A stretch of DNA of 64,000 nt from Clostridiales bacterium Firm_16 (lineage in GTDB: Bacteria; Bacillota; Clostridia; Saccharofermentanales; Saccharofermentanaceae), in the NCBI GenBank assembly GCA_001604185.1, contig LVAV01000110.1:1-64000 (forward strand). The letters are read 5' to 3'. Each line of letters begins with the position of its first letter. Position 1 is the first letter of the stretch. The translations under genes and the position numbers were made by a program. The notes under the pieces are model-generated. The model saw nothing but the letters and a program-made list of their open reading frames with translations, was not told the origin of the DNA and made no database searches. Of the stretch, positions 54,550-63,900 are shown piece after piece.

Positions 54550-55752
54550 ATGGATATTTCGCATAGAAAAGTAAACAAACGCATCCAGTTCAAGGATGCC
54601 CAGGGGAATCCTCTGGCAAATAAAGAGATTGCAGTGAAGCAGACGAATCACCAGTTCCTGTTCGGATGTGGCGGTTTCGATTTCCTGCCTTATGTAACCA
54701 AGGGCAACGAAGCATATAAAGAGATCACAGAAAGCTGGCTGGAGATCTTCAATTATGCGACGCTGCCTTTCTATTGGGGAAGATATGAGCCGACAGAAGG
54801 CAATCCGAATCAGGATGACCTCATGAAGACGGCCAGATATCTGCAGGACAAAGGTGTGAAGGTGAAGGGACATCCGCTCTGCTGGCATACTGTCTGTGCG
54901 GACTGGCTCATGAAGTACGATAATGCGACCATCATGCAGAAGCAGCTGGAAAGAATCGATCGCGAAGTGACCAACTTTAAGGGTGTCATCGATATGTGGG
55001 ATGTCATCAACGAAGTGGTTATCATGCCGATCTTCGATAAGTACGATAATGCGGTGACCCGTCTTTGTAAGGAGAAGGGGCGTGTACGTCTCATCAAGGA
55101 AGTATTCGACCGCGCTTATGCCAACAACCCGAATGCGACTTTGCTCCTTAATGATTTCAATACTTCTACCAACTACGAGATCCTGATCGACGGATGTCTC
55201 AATGCAGGCGTGCCGATCACGGCTATCGGTATCCAGTCTCACCAGCACCAGGGATACTGGGGTAAGGAGAAGGTGGAGAAAGTACTTGCCCGTTTCGACC
55301 ACTTCGGTCTGCCGATCCACTTTACCGAGAATACACTGATCTCCGGTGACATCATGCCGGCATATATCGAAGACCTCAATGACTGGCAGGTGGACGAATG
55401 GCCGTCTACACCGGAAGGTGAGGAGAGACAGGCACGCGAGATCGAAGAGATGTACCGTCTGCTTTTCGCCAATCCGATGGTACAGGCCATTACTACATGG
55501 GACTATAAGGACGGCGCCTGGCTGAAGGCTCCGAGTGGATTCCTTCGTCTGGATAATTCCAGAAAACCTGCTTATCACATGCTCAAGAAACTGGTCAAAG
55601 AAGAATGGTGGACGAATACTACTGTTGTGACCGATGCCCAGGGTTATGCGCAGGTGGAAGCCTTTAAGGGCGATTACTGCCTAAGCAGCGCAGATCTTGC
55701 TGCGAATGTATCCCTGACGGATAATGATCAGGTTGAGGTACAGCTGAAATAA
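54550..55752 (+). CDS. GH10 endo-1,4-beta-xylanase, intracellular
   Basis: Glycoside hydrolase family 10 protein of 400 residues that cleaves xylan or xylo-oligosaccharides with retention. The acid/base Glu155 lies in WDVINE and the nucleophile Glu260 in HFTEN; HPLCWH and QSHQHQGYW are typical substrate-site motifs. No signal peptide is present, so it probably acts on imported xylo-oligosaccharides. Residues before about 40 and after about 345 look like small beta domains. TAGGAGAAAG precedes the start. Confidence 0.92.
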   Translation: MDISHRKVNKRIQFKDAQGNPLANKEIAVKQTNHQFLFGCGGFDFLPYVTKGNEAYKEITESWLEIFNYATLPFYWGRYEPTEGNPNQDDLMKTARYLQDKGVKVKGHPLCWHTVCADWLMKYDNATIMQKQLERIDREVTNFKGVIDMWDVINEVVIMPIFDKYDNAVTRLCKEKGRVRLIKEVFDRAYANNPNATLLLNDFNTSTNYEILIDGCLNAGVPITAIGIQSHQHQGYWGKEKVEKVLARFDHFGLPIHFTENTLISGDIMPAYIEDLNDWQVDEWPSTPEGEERQAREIEEMYRLLFANPMVQAITTWDYKDGAWLKAPSGFLRLDNSRKPAYHMLKKLVKEEWWTNTTVVTDAQGYAQVEAFKGDYCLSSADLAANVSLTDNDQVEVQLK

Positions 55753-55791
55753 TCGTTCTCGTATGGTGACGAGTGTAGGAGACAATAGCCA

Positions 55792-56412
55792 ATGAAGATT
55801 TATGATATTGCGCAGGAAGTATTTACCTGTGCCGTTTATCCGGGAGATCCTTCTCCGGAGCGGATCGTGATGCTCAGTACCAGTGAGGGAGCGGTCTGCA
55901 ATCTGACAGCAATCAAGATGTGTGCCCACAATGGCACCCATGTGGATGCGCCTTTCCACTTTATTCCGGATGGTAAAAAACTGGATGAAGTGGATATGCG
56001 AAGATTTGTGGGATATGCCTATGTGGCTTCTCACGAAGGAGATATTACAGCGGAGGACGCCAACCGGATCTACAAGGAAGCCGAGCGCGCTGCCAAAGCA
56101 AAAGGCGGCGATGCGATAGATGCAGACAAACGTATCCTTGTGAAAGGTGATGTAACCATGACCACCGAAGGCGCCAAGGTGTTTGCCGATAAAGGCATTT
56201 ATCTCTTCGGAAATGAGTCCCAGACTGTGGGTCCGCTGGAGGCACCGATGAATGTGCATCTGATCATGCTGGGCACACAGATCGTGCTTCTGGAAGGAGT
56301 CCGTCTTTCTGAAGTGGAAGAAGGCATCTATCTGCTGAATGCCGCGCCGATCAATCTTGGCGGCGCAGATGGTGCGCCTTGCCGCGCGATCCTGATGGAC
56401 ATGGATGCGTGA
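55792..56412 (+). CDS. Cyclase family protein (kynurenine formamidase-like)
   Basis: Metal-dependent hydrolase of 206 residues. The signature HNGTHVDAPFH (His46 to His56) is the HxGTHxDxPxH zinc site of the cyclase family, which includes bacterial kynurenine formamidases and isatin hydrolases. No tryptophan-catabolism gene is nearby, so the substrate is open. It lies 39 bp after the xylanase. Confidence 0.85.
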   Translation: MKIYDIAQEVFTCAVYPGDPSPERIVMLSTSEGAVCNLTAIKMCAHNGTHVDAPFHFIPDGKKLDEVDMRRFVGYAYVASHEGDITAEDANRIYKEAERAAKAKGGDAIDADKRILVKGDVTMTTEGAKVFADKGIYLFGNESQTVGPLEAPMNVHLIMLGTQIVLLEGVRLSEVEEGIYLLNAAPINLGGADGAPCRAILMDMDA

Positions 56413-56492
56413 AAACGGAACGCCAACGGGGCATCCGAGGGAAGTCAGAGAAAAGAAGAATAGTTTCCAGTGTTTTTGAAGGGGGAGTCAGT

Positions 56493-57122
56493 ATGGAAAA
56501 AAAGCTGAAGGTCTTGATGCTGAACGGGAGCCCGCGCGAGAAGGGTAACATTGCGCTGGCATTCCATGAGATGGAACAGGTTTTTGCCGAGAACGGCGTG
56601 GAATATGAGAACATCCTTCTGGGAAAGATGGATATCCGGGGCTGCATTGCCTGTGAGAGCTGCCGGAAGACCGGACAGTGTGTGTTCAAAGATTGTGTGA
56701 ACGATATTGCGAAGAAGTTCGAAGAAGCGGACGGCCTGGTGATCGGATCACCGGTATACTACGGTTCCGCCAACGGCACGCTGATGTCGGCACTGCAGAG
56801 ACTGTTCTACAGTTCCCATTTCGATAAGAGCCTGAAAGTGGGCGCCAGCGTAGTCAGCGCCAGACGATCCGGATGTACCGCGACTTTTGACGAGCTGAAC
56901 AAGTTCTTCACGCTTTCCAATATGCCGATCGCGACCAGTCAGTACTGGAACAATATCTATGGCTGGGAGCCGGGGGAAGGCGATGTGGATGACGAAGGCA
57001 AGCAGGTCATGCGTGTGCTGGCCCGCAATATGGTATTCCTCATGAAGAGCATCGAAAACGGTAAGAAGGAAGTCGGGCTTCCGAAGACCGAGGATCGTGT
57101 GTGGACGAATTTCACGAGATGA
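56493..57122 (+). CDS. NADPH-dependent FMN reductase-like flavoprotein
   Basis: Protein of 209 residues with a flavodoxin-like fold: LMLNGSPREKGNIALA binds the flavin phosphate and GSPVYYGSANGTL the isoalloxazine side. CIACESCRKTGQC is the Cys-rich loop usual in this clostridial oxidoreductase group. The start at 56493 follows GGGGGAGTC. It precedes an aldo/keto reductase, suggesting a small redox operon. Confidence 0.88.
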   Translation: MEKKLKVLMLNGSPREKGNIALAFHEMEQVFAENGVEYENILLGKMDIRGCIACESCRKTGQCVFKDCVNDIAKKFEEADGLVIGSPVYYGSANGTLMSALQRLFYSSHFDKSLKVGASVVSARRSGCTATFDELNKFFTLSNMPIATSQYWNNIYGWEPGEGDVDDEGKQVMRVLARNMVFLMKSIENGKKEVGLPKTEDRVWTNFTR

Positions 57123-57138
57123 GAAGGAGAATAGAAAT

Positions 57139-58068
57139 ATGGATATGTTGAATGTAAAGAACGGACCGCAGAATGTATCACGCATCATTATGGGATGCAT
57201 GCGTATGCCTGCATTAAGTGTAGATGACGCCGCGCGCATGATCGCCACCGCTTCGGAACTGGGGATCAATTTCTTCGACCATGCTACCTGCTATGGTGAG
57301 AATGGTGAAGCGGAGAAACGCTTCGGTGATGCCTTCCCGAAGACGGGATTAAAGAGAGAAGATGTGTTCCTGCAGAGCAAGTGCGGATTGCATTTTGACA
57401 GAAAAGAATTCGACTGGAGCAAGCAGGATATCCTGGAGAGTGTCGAGGGAAGTCTGGCAAGACTGAAGACGGATCATCTGGATGCGTTGCTTCTGCATCG
57501 TCCGGACCTGTTGTTCGATCCGGAGGAGATCGCGGAGGCCTTCGATAAACTGTATTCGGAAGGTAAGGTCCTGCACTTCGGTATCAGTAACGTGATGCCT
57601 TATCAGATCGAGCTTCTGAAGAAGTATGTTAAGCAGCCTCTGGTATTTAACCAGCTGCAGTTCTCGCTGGATCAGAGCCAGCTGATCGACAGTGCGCTGT
57701 ATCTCAATAACAAGACCACTGACCGTTCCATCGACCGGGATAACGGTGTGCTGGATTATTGCCGTCTTCACGAAATCACGGTACAGGCCTGGTCGCCGCT
57801 TCAGATCGGTATGTTCAAGGGCTGTTTCGTGGATCACCCGGATTTCCCGGAACTGAATGAAGTACTGGGCAGGATCGGAGAAACATATGGTGTGTCCAAG
57901 ACCGCCATCGCCATAGCCTGGATCCTTCGTCATCCGGCCAAGATGCAGGCTATTGCCGGCACCATGAATCCGGATCATCTCCGTGACATCTGCGATGCGA
58001 CGAAAGTGAACCTTACCCATAACGAGTGGTATCAGCTGTATCTGGCATCCGGCAAATTCCTGCCGTGA
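57139..58068 (+). CDS. Aldo/keto reductase
   Basis: NADPH-dependent carbonyl reductase of 309 residues, close in plan to the YdhF group. The AKR tetrad is visible: Asp and Tyr in FFDHATCYGENGEAE, Lys in LQSKCG, His in LLLHRPD. The start at 57139 follows AGAAGGAGAATAG. Substrate not predictable. Confidence 0.9.
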   Translation: MDMLNVKNGPQNVSRIIMGCMRMPALSVDDAARMIATASELGINFFDHATCYGENGEAEKRFGDAFPKTGLKREDVFLQSKCGLHFDRKEFDWSKQDILESVEGSLARLKTDHLDALLLHRPDLLFDPEEIAEAFDKLYSEGKVLHFGISNVMPYQIELLKKYVKQPLVFNQLQFSLDQSQLIDSALYLNNKTTDRSIDRDNGVLDYCRLHEITVQAWSPLQIGMFKGCFVDHPDFPELNEVLGRIGETYGVSKTAIAIAWILRHPAKMQAIAGTMNPDHLRDICDATKVNLTHNEWYQLYLASGKFLP

Positions 58069-58132
58069 TCCGAAACTTCGGTGCATAGCAGGTACCAGAT
58101 ACGGAAAGTCTCGGTCTGACCGGGCCGAGTTG

Positions 58133-58141
58133 TGATATACT
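58133..58141 (+). promoter_or_regulatory. Extended -10 promoter of the two-component operon
   Basis: TGATATACT lies 20-28 bp upstream of the response-regulator start, so the leader is very short. No matching -35 box. Confidence 0.45.
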
Positions 58142-58160
58142 TATCCCATGAAAAAGGGGG

Positions 58161-58868
58161 ATGAGTGATTTGCATTACAATTGTCTGATCATCGATGATG
58201 AGATCGACCTTTCGAAAATGACTCAGGAATATTTCGAGATGTTTGAGGTCTCCTGCGCTTGCGTGACCTCGGAGAAGGAGTGCCTGGATTTTCTTTCCGA
58301 GAATACTGCAGATGTGTTCCTGCTGGATATCAACCTGGGTAACGAAAGCGGCTTCACGCTCTGCAAGACCCTGCGTGAAACCTACGATACACCGATCCTT
58401 TTTATCTCGGCCCGCCAAAGCGATGACGATGTGCTGGTGGCACTGAATATCGGCGGCGACGATTATGTGAAAAAGCCTTATACCCTTAGTGTCCTGCTTG
58501 CCAAAGTGAAGGTGCATCTCAAGAGACTGGAAGCCAGACAGAACGTCCAGCCCAAAGTCCAGGAGAAAGCGCCGGAGACAAGTGTTTTTCAAGTGGACGA
58601 GGCGACCATGAGTTGCTGTGTGGAAGGAAAGACCATCCCGCTGAAGGCCAAAGAGTTCGCTTTGCTGTCCTGTCTTTATGCCCATAAGAACGCCATCGTG
58701 ACGAAGGAGAAACTCTTCGAAGAAGTGTGGGGCGACTCTTTCTACAGTGACGGAACTTTGAACGTACATATCCGCCGACTTCGTGAGAAGATCGAGGAGA
58801 ATCCCAATGCCCCGAAGTGGATCAAGACCATCTGGGGTACGGGCTATAAGCTGGAGATCCCGTCATGA
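58161..58868 (+). CDS. OmpR-family response regulator
   Basis: Two-component response regulator of 235 residues: receiver domain with acidic pocket Asp12/Asp13, phospho-acceptor Asp56 (LLDINLG) and Lys in YVKKPY, then a winged-helix DNA-binding domain (LKAKEFALLSCLYAHKNAIV, VHIRRLREKIE, WGTGYKLE). The start is ambiguous: AAAGGGGG abuts the ATG at 58161, so TTG at 58170 with a 9-nt spacing is possible. The kinase gene overlaps by 4 bp. Confidence 0.93.
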   Translation: MSDLHYNCLIIDDEIDLSKMTQEYFEMFEVSCACVTSEKECLDFLSENTADVFLLDINLGNESGFTLCKTLRETYDTPILFISARQSDDDVLVALNIGGDDYVKKPYTLSVLLAKVKVHLKRLEARQNVQPKVQEKAPETSVFQVDEATMSCCVEGKTIPLKAKEFALLSCLYAHKNAIVTKEKLFEEVWGDSFYSDGTLNVHIRRLREKIEENPNAPKWIKTIWGTGYKLEIPS

Positions 58869-60106
58869 AGATCCGGATCCTTGCTTTATTCTATGTACTG
58901 ATCCTGGCGGTGACGGGTTTCTTTCTGTATCAGCGTATCGATAAACATGATATCTATGAGATCGATATGCTGGACTTAAATACCCGGACCTATGAGATCT
59001 CGAAGGAATTGGACGCTGGTACGGCGCCGGATGTTCTGGAGAAGGAGTATGACTGCCAGATCGTGCTGCTCTCTGAAGATACGTATGAGTCCGAGAATAA
59101 CATGTATATCCGGGAAGGGTATTCTGTTTTCGATTATACCAAGGACGGCGTGATCTCCGGAAAGATTGCTTTCGCCGCCAGAGCGAAGGAGTATGAGAGC
59201 CGGCAGCAGAAGGAGAAAACGACGCTGATCCTGATCCTTGTTATGGCGCTGGCGCTGGGTATGCTTCTGCTTCTGGTGGTGTGGTATCTCTTCGTGCGTC
59301 CTTTCCGTGAATTGAAGACATTCGCGGAACATGTATCGAAGGGTAATCTCGAAGTGCCGTTAAAGATGCAGAAACACAACTACTTCGGTGCTTTTACCGA
59401 GTCTTTCGACCGGATGCGTGAGGAACTGAAGAAAGCGTCCGAGCGGGAGATCGAGGCGAACCGCAGTAAGAAAGAACTGGTTGCGGAACTGTCCCACGAT
59501 ATCAAGACACCGGTAGCGACGATCAAGGCGACCTGCGAGGTCATGGAGGTCAAGTGCGACGATCCGGCGGTGCTGGAGAAAGTGGCGGTCATCCAGTCCA
59601 AAGCGTCTTCAGTGGAACACCTGATCGACAATATGTTTAAGGCGACGCTGGACGAACTGGAAGAACTGAAGGTGGACCCGACAGAAGAGAGTTCCCAGAT
59701 CCTGGAAGATATGGTAAAAGAACTTCGTTTCTACGGGGAAGTGGAAACATTGAATGCGGTTCCGGCTTGCCTGATCCATGTGGATAAACTTCGTCTGGAA
59801 CAGGTCGTCGACAATATCGCAGGAAACTCGTTCAAGTATGCGGGAACGAAACTGGAAGTGGAGTTCTCGGAAGAAGACAGTAACGTGCATGTGCTGTTTA
59901 TGGACCGGGGTCCCGGTGTGCCGGAGGAGGAAATCTCCATGCTGACGTCCAAGTTCTATCGAGGCAGTGTGGCCTCAGGAAAAGACGGCAGCGGTCTTGG
60001 GCTTTATCTGGCATCGGTCTTTATGGAGCGCATGGGCGGAGGCTTAGAAGTCCGTAACCGGGAAGGCGGCGGATTCGTAGTCGAAATCGTAATAAAGAAA
60101 GTGTGA
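58865..60106 (+). CDS. Sensor histidine kinase
   Basis: Membrane kinase of 413 residues: helix 1 (ALFYVLILAVTGFFLY), an ectodomain of about 100 residues, helix 2 (LILILVMALALGMLLLLVVW), HAMP, a dimerisation domain with His211 in LSHDIKTPVA, and an ATPase domain (DNIAGNSFKYAG, FMDRGPGVP, GSGLGLYL). It pairs with the overlapping response regulator. Targets are not evident. Confidence 0.93.
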   Translation: MKIRILALFYVLILAVTGFFLYQRIDKHDIYEIDMLDLNTRTYEISKELDAGTAPDVLEKEYDCQIVLLSEDTYESENNMYIREGYSVFDYTKDGVISGKIAFAARAKEYESRQQKEKTTLILILVMALALGMLLLLVVWYLFVRPFRELKTFAEHVSKGNLEVPLKMQKHNYFGAFTESFDRMREELKKASEREIEANRSKKELVAELSHDIKTPVATIKATCEVMEVKCDDPAVLEKVAVIQSKASSVEHLIDNMFKATLDELEELKVDPTEESSQILEDMVKELRFYGEVETLNAVPACLIHVDKLRLEQVVDNIAGNSFKYAGTKLEVEFSEEDSNVHVLFMDRGPGVPEEEISMLTSKFYRGSVASGKDGSGLGLYLASVFMERMGGGLEVRNREGGGFVVEIVIKKV

Positions 60107-60112
60107 GGCATT

Positions 60113-60727
60113 ATGGGTATTGAAGATTTTCTTAGTTCAGGAAATATGAGACTGGATCAGCAGCTGAAGTTTACTGCGGAGATCGATAAGATGACCGAGG
60201 TATACAGAAGAACGATGCTGATCTCCGGCGTGCGGCATGAGAACGACGCAGAACACTCTTGGCACATCGCTGTCATGGCGTTGCTTTTCAAGGAGTATTG
60301 TGTGGAAGAACCCAATGTGGAGCGGGCTATAAAAATGCTGGTAGTACATGATCTGATCGAGATCTATGCTGGCGACACTTTCGCTTACGATGTGGTCGGA
60401 AACGCAAGCAAAGCCGAGCGTGAAGCCGCCGCGGCAGACAAGCTTTATGCACAGCTTCCGCCGGAGCAGGGTGCGGAACTGCGGGCGTTGTGGGAAGAAT
60501 TCGATGCCATGGAGACTGTAGATTCGAAATATGCTGCATGCCTGGATAGAAGCCAGCCACTGTTACACAACACTCTGACCGAGGGACACACCTGGCGGGA
60601 CGGCGGTGCGGTAAGATCCCAGGTGGAGGCCCGTGCGCATATCATTAAGGAATTTATGCCGGAACTCTATGCGTGGATCGAGAAGAATCTTGACCGCGCA
60701 GTAGAGAAGGGCTGGCTGAAAGAATAA
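60113..60727 (+). CDS. HD-domain phosphohydrolase (YfbR/HDDC2-like)
   Basis: Protein of 204 residues with an HD metal site: His in VRHENDAEHSWHIA, HD in VVHDLIEIYAGDTF and a C-terminal Asp in LDRSQPLLHN. Relatives are 5'-deoxynucleotidases acting on dNMPs. It begins 6 bp after the kinase stop, so it may be part of that operon. Confidence 0.85.
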   Translation: MGIEDFLSSGNMRLDQQLKFTAEIDKMTEVYRRTMLISGVRHENDAEHSWHIAVMALLFKEYCVEEPNVERAIKMLVVHDLIEIYAGDTFAYDVVGNASKAEREAAAADKLYAQLPPEQGAELRALWEEFDAMETVDSKYAACLDRSQPLLHNTLTEGHTWRDGGAVRSQVEARAHIIKEFMPELYAWIEKNLDRAVEKGWLKE

Positions 60728-60777
60728 GAACGGATCGGACGGCTGTCCGATAATGTCCATATTTGAAAAAAGGTTAC

Positions 60778-60816
60778 GACCGAATCAGGATCAAAGCTGG
60801 TTCGGTCTTTTTCTTT
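60778..60816 (+). terminator. Terminator after the HD-domain gene
   Basis: An 11-bp stem with one G-T pair (GACCGAATCAG, 60778-60788, and CTGGTTCGGTC, 60797-60807) is followed by TTTTTCTTT. Confidence 0.9.
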
Positions 60817-60848
60817 ACTGTGAGATGTTTTCTTTTCGTTATGAATCG

Positions 60849-60857
60849 TGGTAAAAT
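60849..60857 (+). promoter_or_regulatory. Extended -10 promoter of the LRR gene
   Basis: TGGTAAAAT about 95 bp upstream of the start, without a clear -35 box. Confidence 0.4.
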
Positions 60858-60952
60858 CGTTTTAAGGTTTTGGGGCATTGTTTTACAATTTTTCAACGAA
60901 TCAGCAAGAATCAGTAGGTATCAGTTTTTCAGCGTTTTAGGAGGCATAGTGT

Positions 60953-63900
60953 ATGAAGAAATGGCTGTTGACTTTAGGTGCATTGGCGTTGGCGGTTCCG
61001 CTGTCGTTCAGTATATTCGGCAAGACCGTCAATGCAGGTTTGAATGAGGACGGGTCGGTCGATCTCAACAAGACGAATTTTCCGGATGAAGTATTTCGAC
61101 AGAACCTGGAATATTATGACTGGAATGATGACTTGGTACTAAGTGTAGAAGAGTTAGCGAATATTACTTATCTGAATTGCAACGGGAGTGATGAAGTCCC
61201 CGGCCAGATCAAGTCTTTGAAAGGTATCGAGTATCTTTCTTCGGTGACAAGCCTCACCTGTAACAAGAATCAGCTTACTTCACTGGACCTGAGTAAGAAT
61301 CCGAAGCTGAATCACGTTCAGTGCAGAGAGAACAGTATCAAGAAGATCGTTCTTGATAACCCTAACCTGGAGTATTTTGACTGCAGTACGAATTTGCTTG
61401 CCAGTATCGATATTTCTAAGTGTACGAATCTGGACACGTGTTACTGCGAAGATAATAAACTGACAGGTATCGATATCAGCAAAAACCAGAATCTGACTGC
61501 TCTGAGCGTAAGCAGAAATCCGATCACGAGTATGGATCTGACGAAGAACCCGACGCTTCAGTTCTTCAGCTGCGAAAGCTGTAAGCTTACCGAAATTGAT
61601 ACAAGCAAGTGTCCGGAAATGTTCGGATTGATCTGTGCTGACAATCAGATCACGAAACTGGATCTGTCGAAGAACCCGGAGATGTGTAAGTTGTTCTGTG
61701 AAGGTAATAAACTTACGGAGCTTGACCTGTCCAAGAATTCGAAGATCATCCACGTTGAATGTTTTGATAACTTCATCACCGAGATCGATGTGAGAAATCA
61801 TAAGGAACTGGAGGAACTAATCTGCCGGAACAATAAGCTCACCTCTTTGAATGCAGCGGGTTGTACGGCTCTTGAGAAGCTCGAATGCCAGCAAAACGAG
61901 ATCTCATCTTTCAGTGTTACCGGATGTTCGAAACTCAAAGAACTTCGCTGCTTCGAGAATCAGATCTCGAATATGAACCTCAGCAAATGTGCGAAACTCG
62001 AGGAACTCGTCTGCAGCGATAACAAATTGAAGACTCTTGATCTTAGCGTGTGTTCGAACCTGGATACCCTGGGATGTTCGAATAATGTGCTTACTTCACT
62101 GATTCTCCCGTCCAGTTCATCAGTCTCGATAATCGCCTGCGATCAGAACCAGCTTACGTCTTTGAATGTCAACAGCAGTATCTTCCTGCAATACCTTGAT
62201 TGCTCGAATAATCAGATCTCAGATCTGAATATCAATTCATCCTTTGCACTGGTCGGCCTCTGGTGTTCGAACAATCAAATTACGAGTCTGAACCTGAAAG
62301 GTCGCCAGTCTTTGGAGAAGTTGATCTGCAATAAGAATGCTCTTACCAGCCTGAATGTTGAGGACTGTATTTCGTTGACAGAGATCAACTGTAACGAGAA
62401 TAAACTTCCTTCTCTGGATGTAAGTGGTTGTGAGAAACTCAAGGTACTGACGTGCAACGATAACCTGTTAACTTCCCTGAAGTTTGGTTCTCACTCTAAA
62501 CTGTACAGTCTTTCCTGCAAGAATAACAAGCTGTCTTCGCTTAGTATTACGGCTCTGTATGAACTGCAATCCGTGGATTGTTCCGGCAATCGCCTCAGTT
62601 CACTTAATGTCGATGGCCTGTCGCATCTTGAATCCCTTGCATGCAATGATAACAAGTTGACGTCGATCGACGTGACAAAGACGGGCATGAAATGGCTATA
62701 TTGTGCCGGCAACGAGATCTCAACTATCGTACTTGCAGATCCTTCGGGAGATTACGGTGTGAGAGTTCTGCAATGCGATAATAACAAGCTGGCTTCGATC
62801 GACCTGAGTAAACAAGTACTGATGGAAACATTCACCTGTAGTGGAAATCAGTTGACGGACGTCAAGTTCGGTAAAAATGCCAAGATCGAATATCTGGATG
62901 TTTCCGATAACCTTCTGAAGACCCTTAGTGTCGGAAACTACGCGAAGCTTGAGTTCCTGGTCTGCTATGGTAACCAGCTCAAGAAACTGGATCTTTCCAA
63001 GAACGAAATTCTTCTTGGTCACATCAAAAAGTATGGTCTGAAGCATGATGTTGAGACGGATCACTATATTTGCAAGAAGGATGTCTCTGAATCCGAAAAG
63101 AATGAAAGCGGTGTGCTTGGAAACATGGCGCCATATCTGGAGATCGATGTGACAACGAAGCTGCAGCCGGATTCGATCGCGCCGACACCTACTCCGACAT
63201 CGACCCCGACACCTAAGTCGACACCGACGCCTACATCGACTCCGACTCCCAAGTCCACGCCGACGCCGACTCCTACGAGAAAACCAGGTACAACGCCGAC
63301 TCCAACCTGCACTCCGAAGCCGAATCCGACGCAGGGACCTACACCAACAAAAGGTGTGGAACCTACACCGCTTCCGCCGGTAAATATGCCGGATGTGTTT
63401 GGTATGAACTATGAAGAAGCTCAAGAGAAGATCACGAAGACTGTGAAACCGCATGGTATCAAGAACGTGAATTTCACGATCGAGTGGGTCGATAACGACG
63501 ATTCGGAGAAGAATCTGACAGTTCAGGAGCAGGATCCGAAAGCGGGAGTAGTCTTGTATGAATGTGACACGCTTGATGTTACTTTGTACGTGGCCAAGGA
63601 GGCGGCCGATCCGGGCAAGGATCCGACATTTGAGGATTTCGTGGAACGACTCTACACCGTTGCACTGAACCGTGCTTCCGAACCGGAAGGAAAAGCCTTC
63701 TGGGTGAAGCAGGTGGTGGAAGAAGGCAAGACCGGTGCAGACTGCGCACGATTCTTCCTGTTGGATGCAGATGAATTTATGAAGCGGAATCTCTCGGTAG
63801 AAGACTTTGTCGAAACACTTTATGCGACCTTCTTCGACCGTGAATCGGATCCGGCCGGCAAACAGGGCTGGGTAGATGCGATCAAGAGTGGCAAAATGAG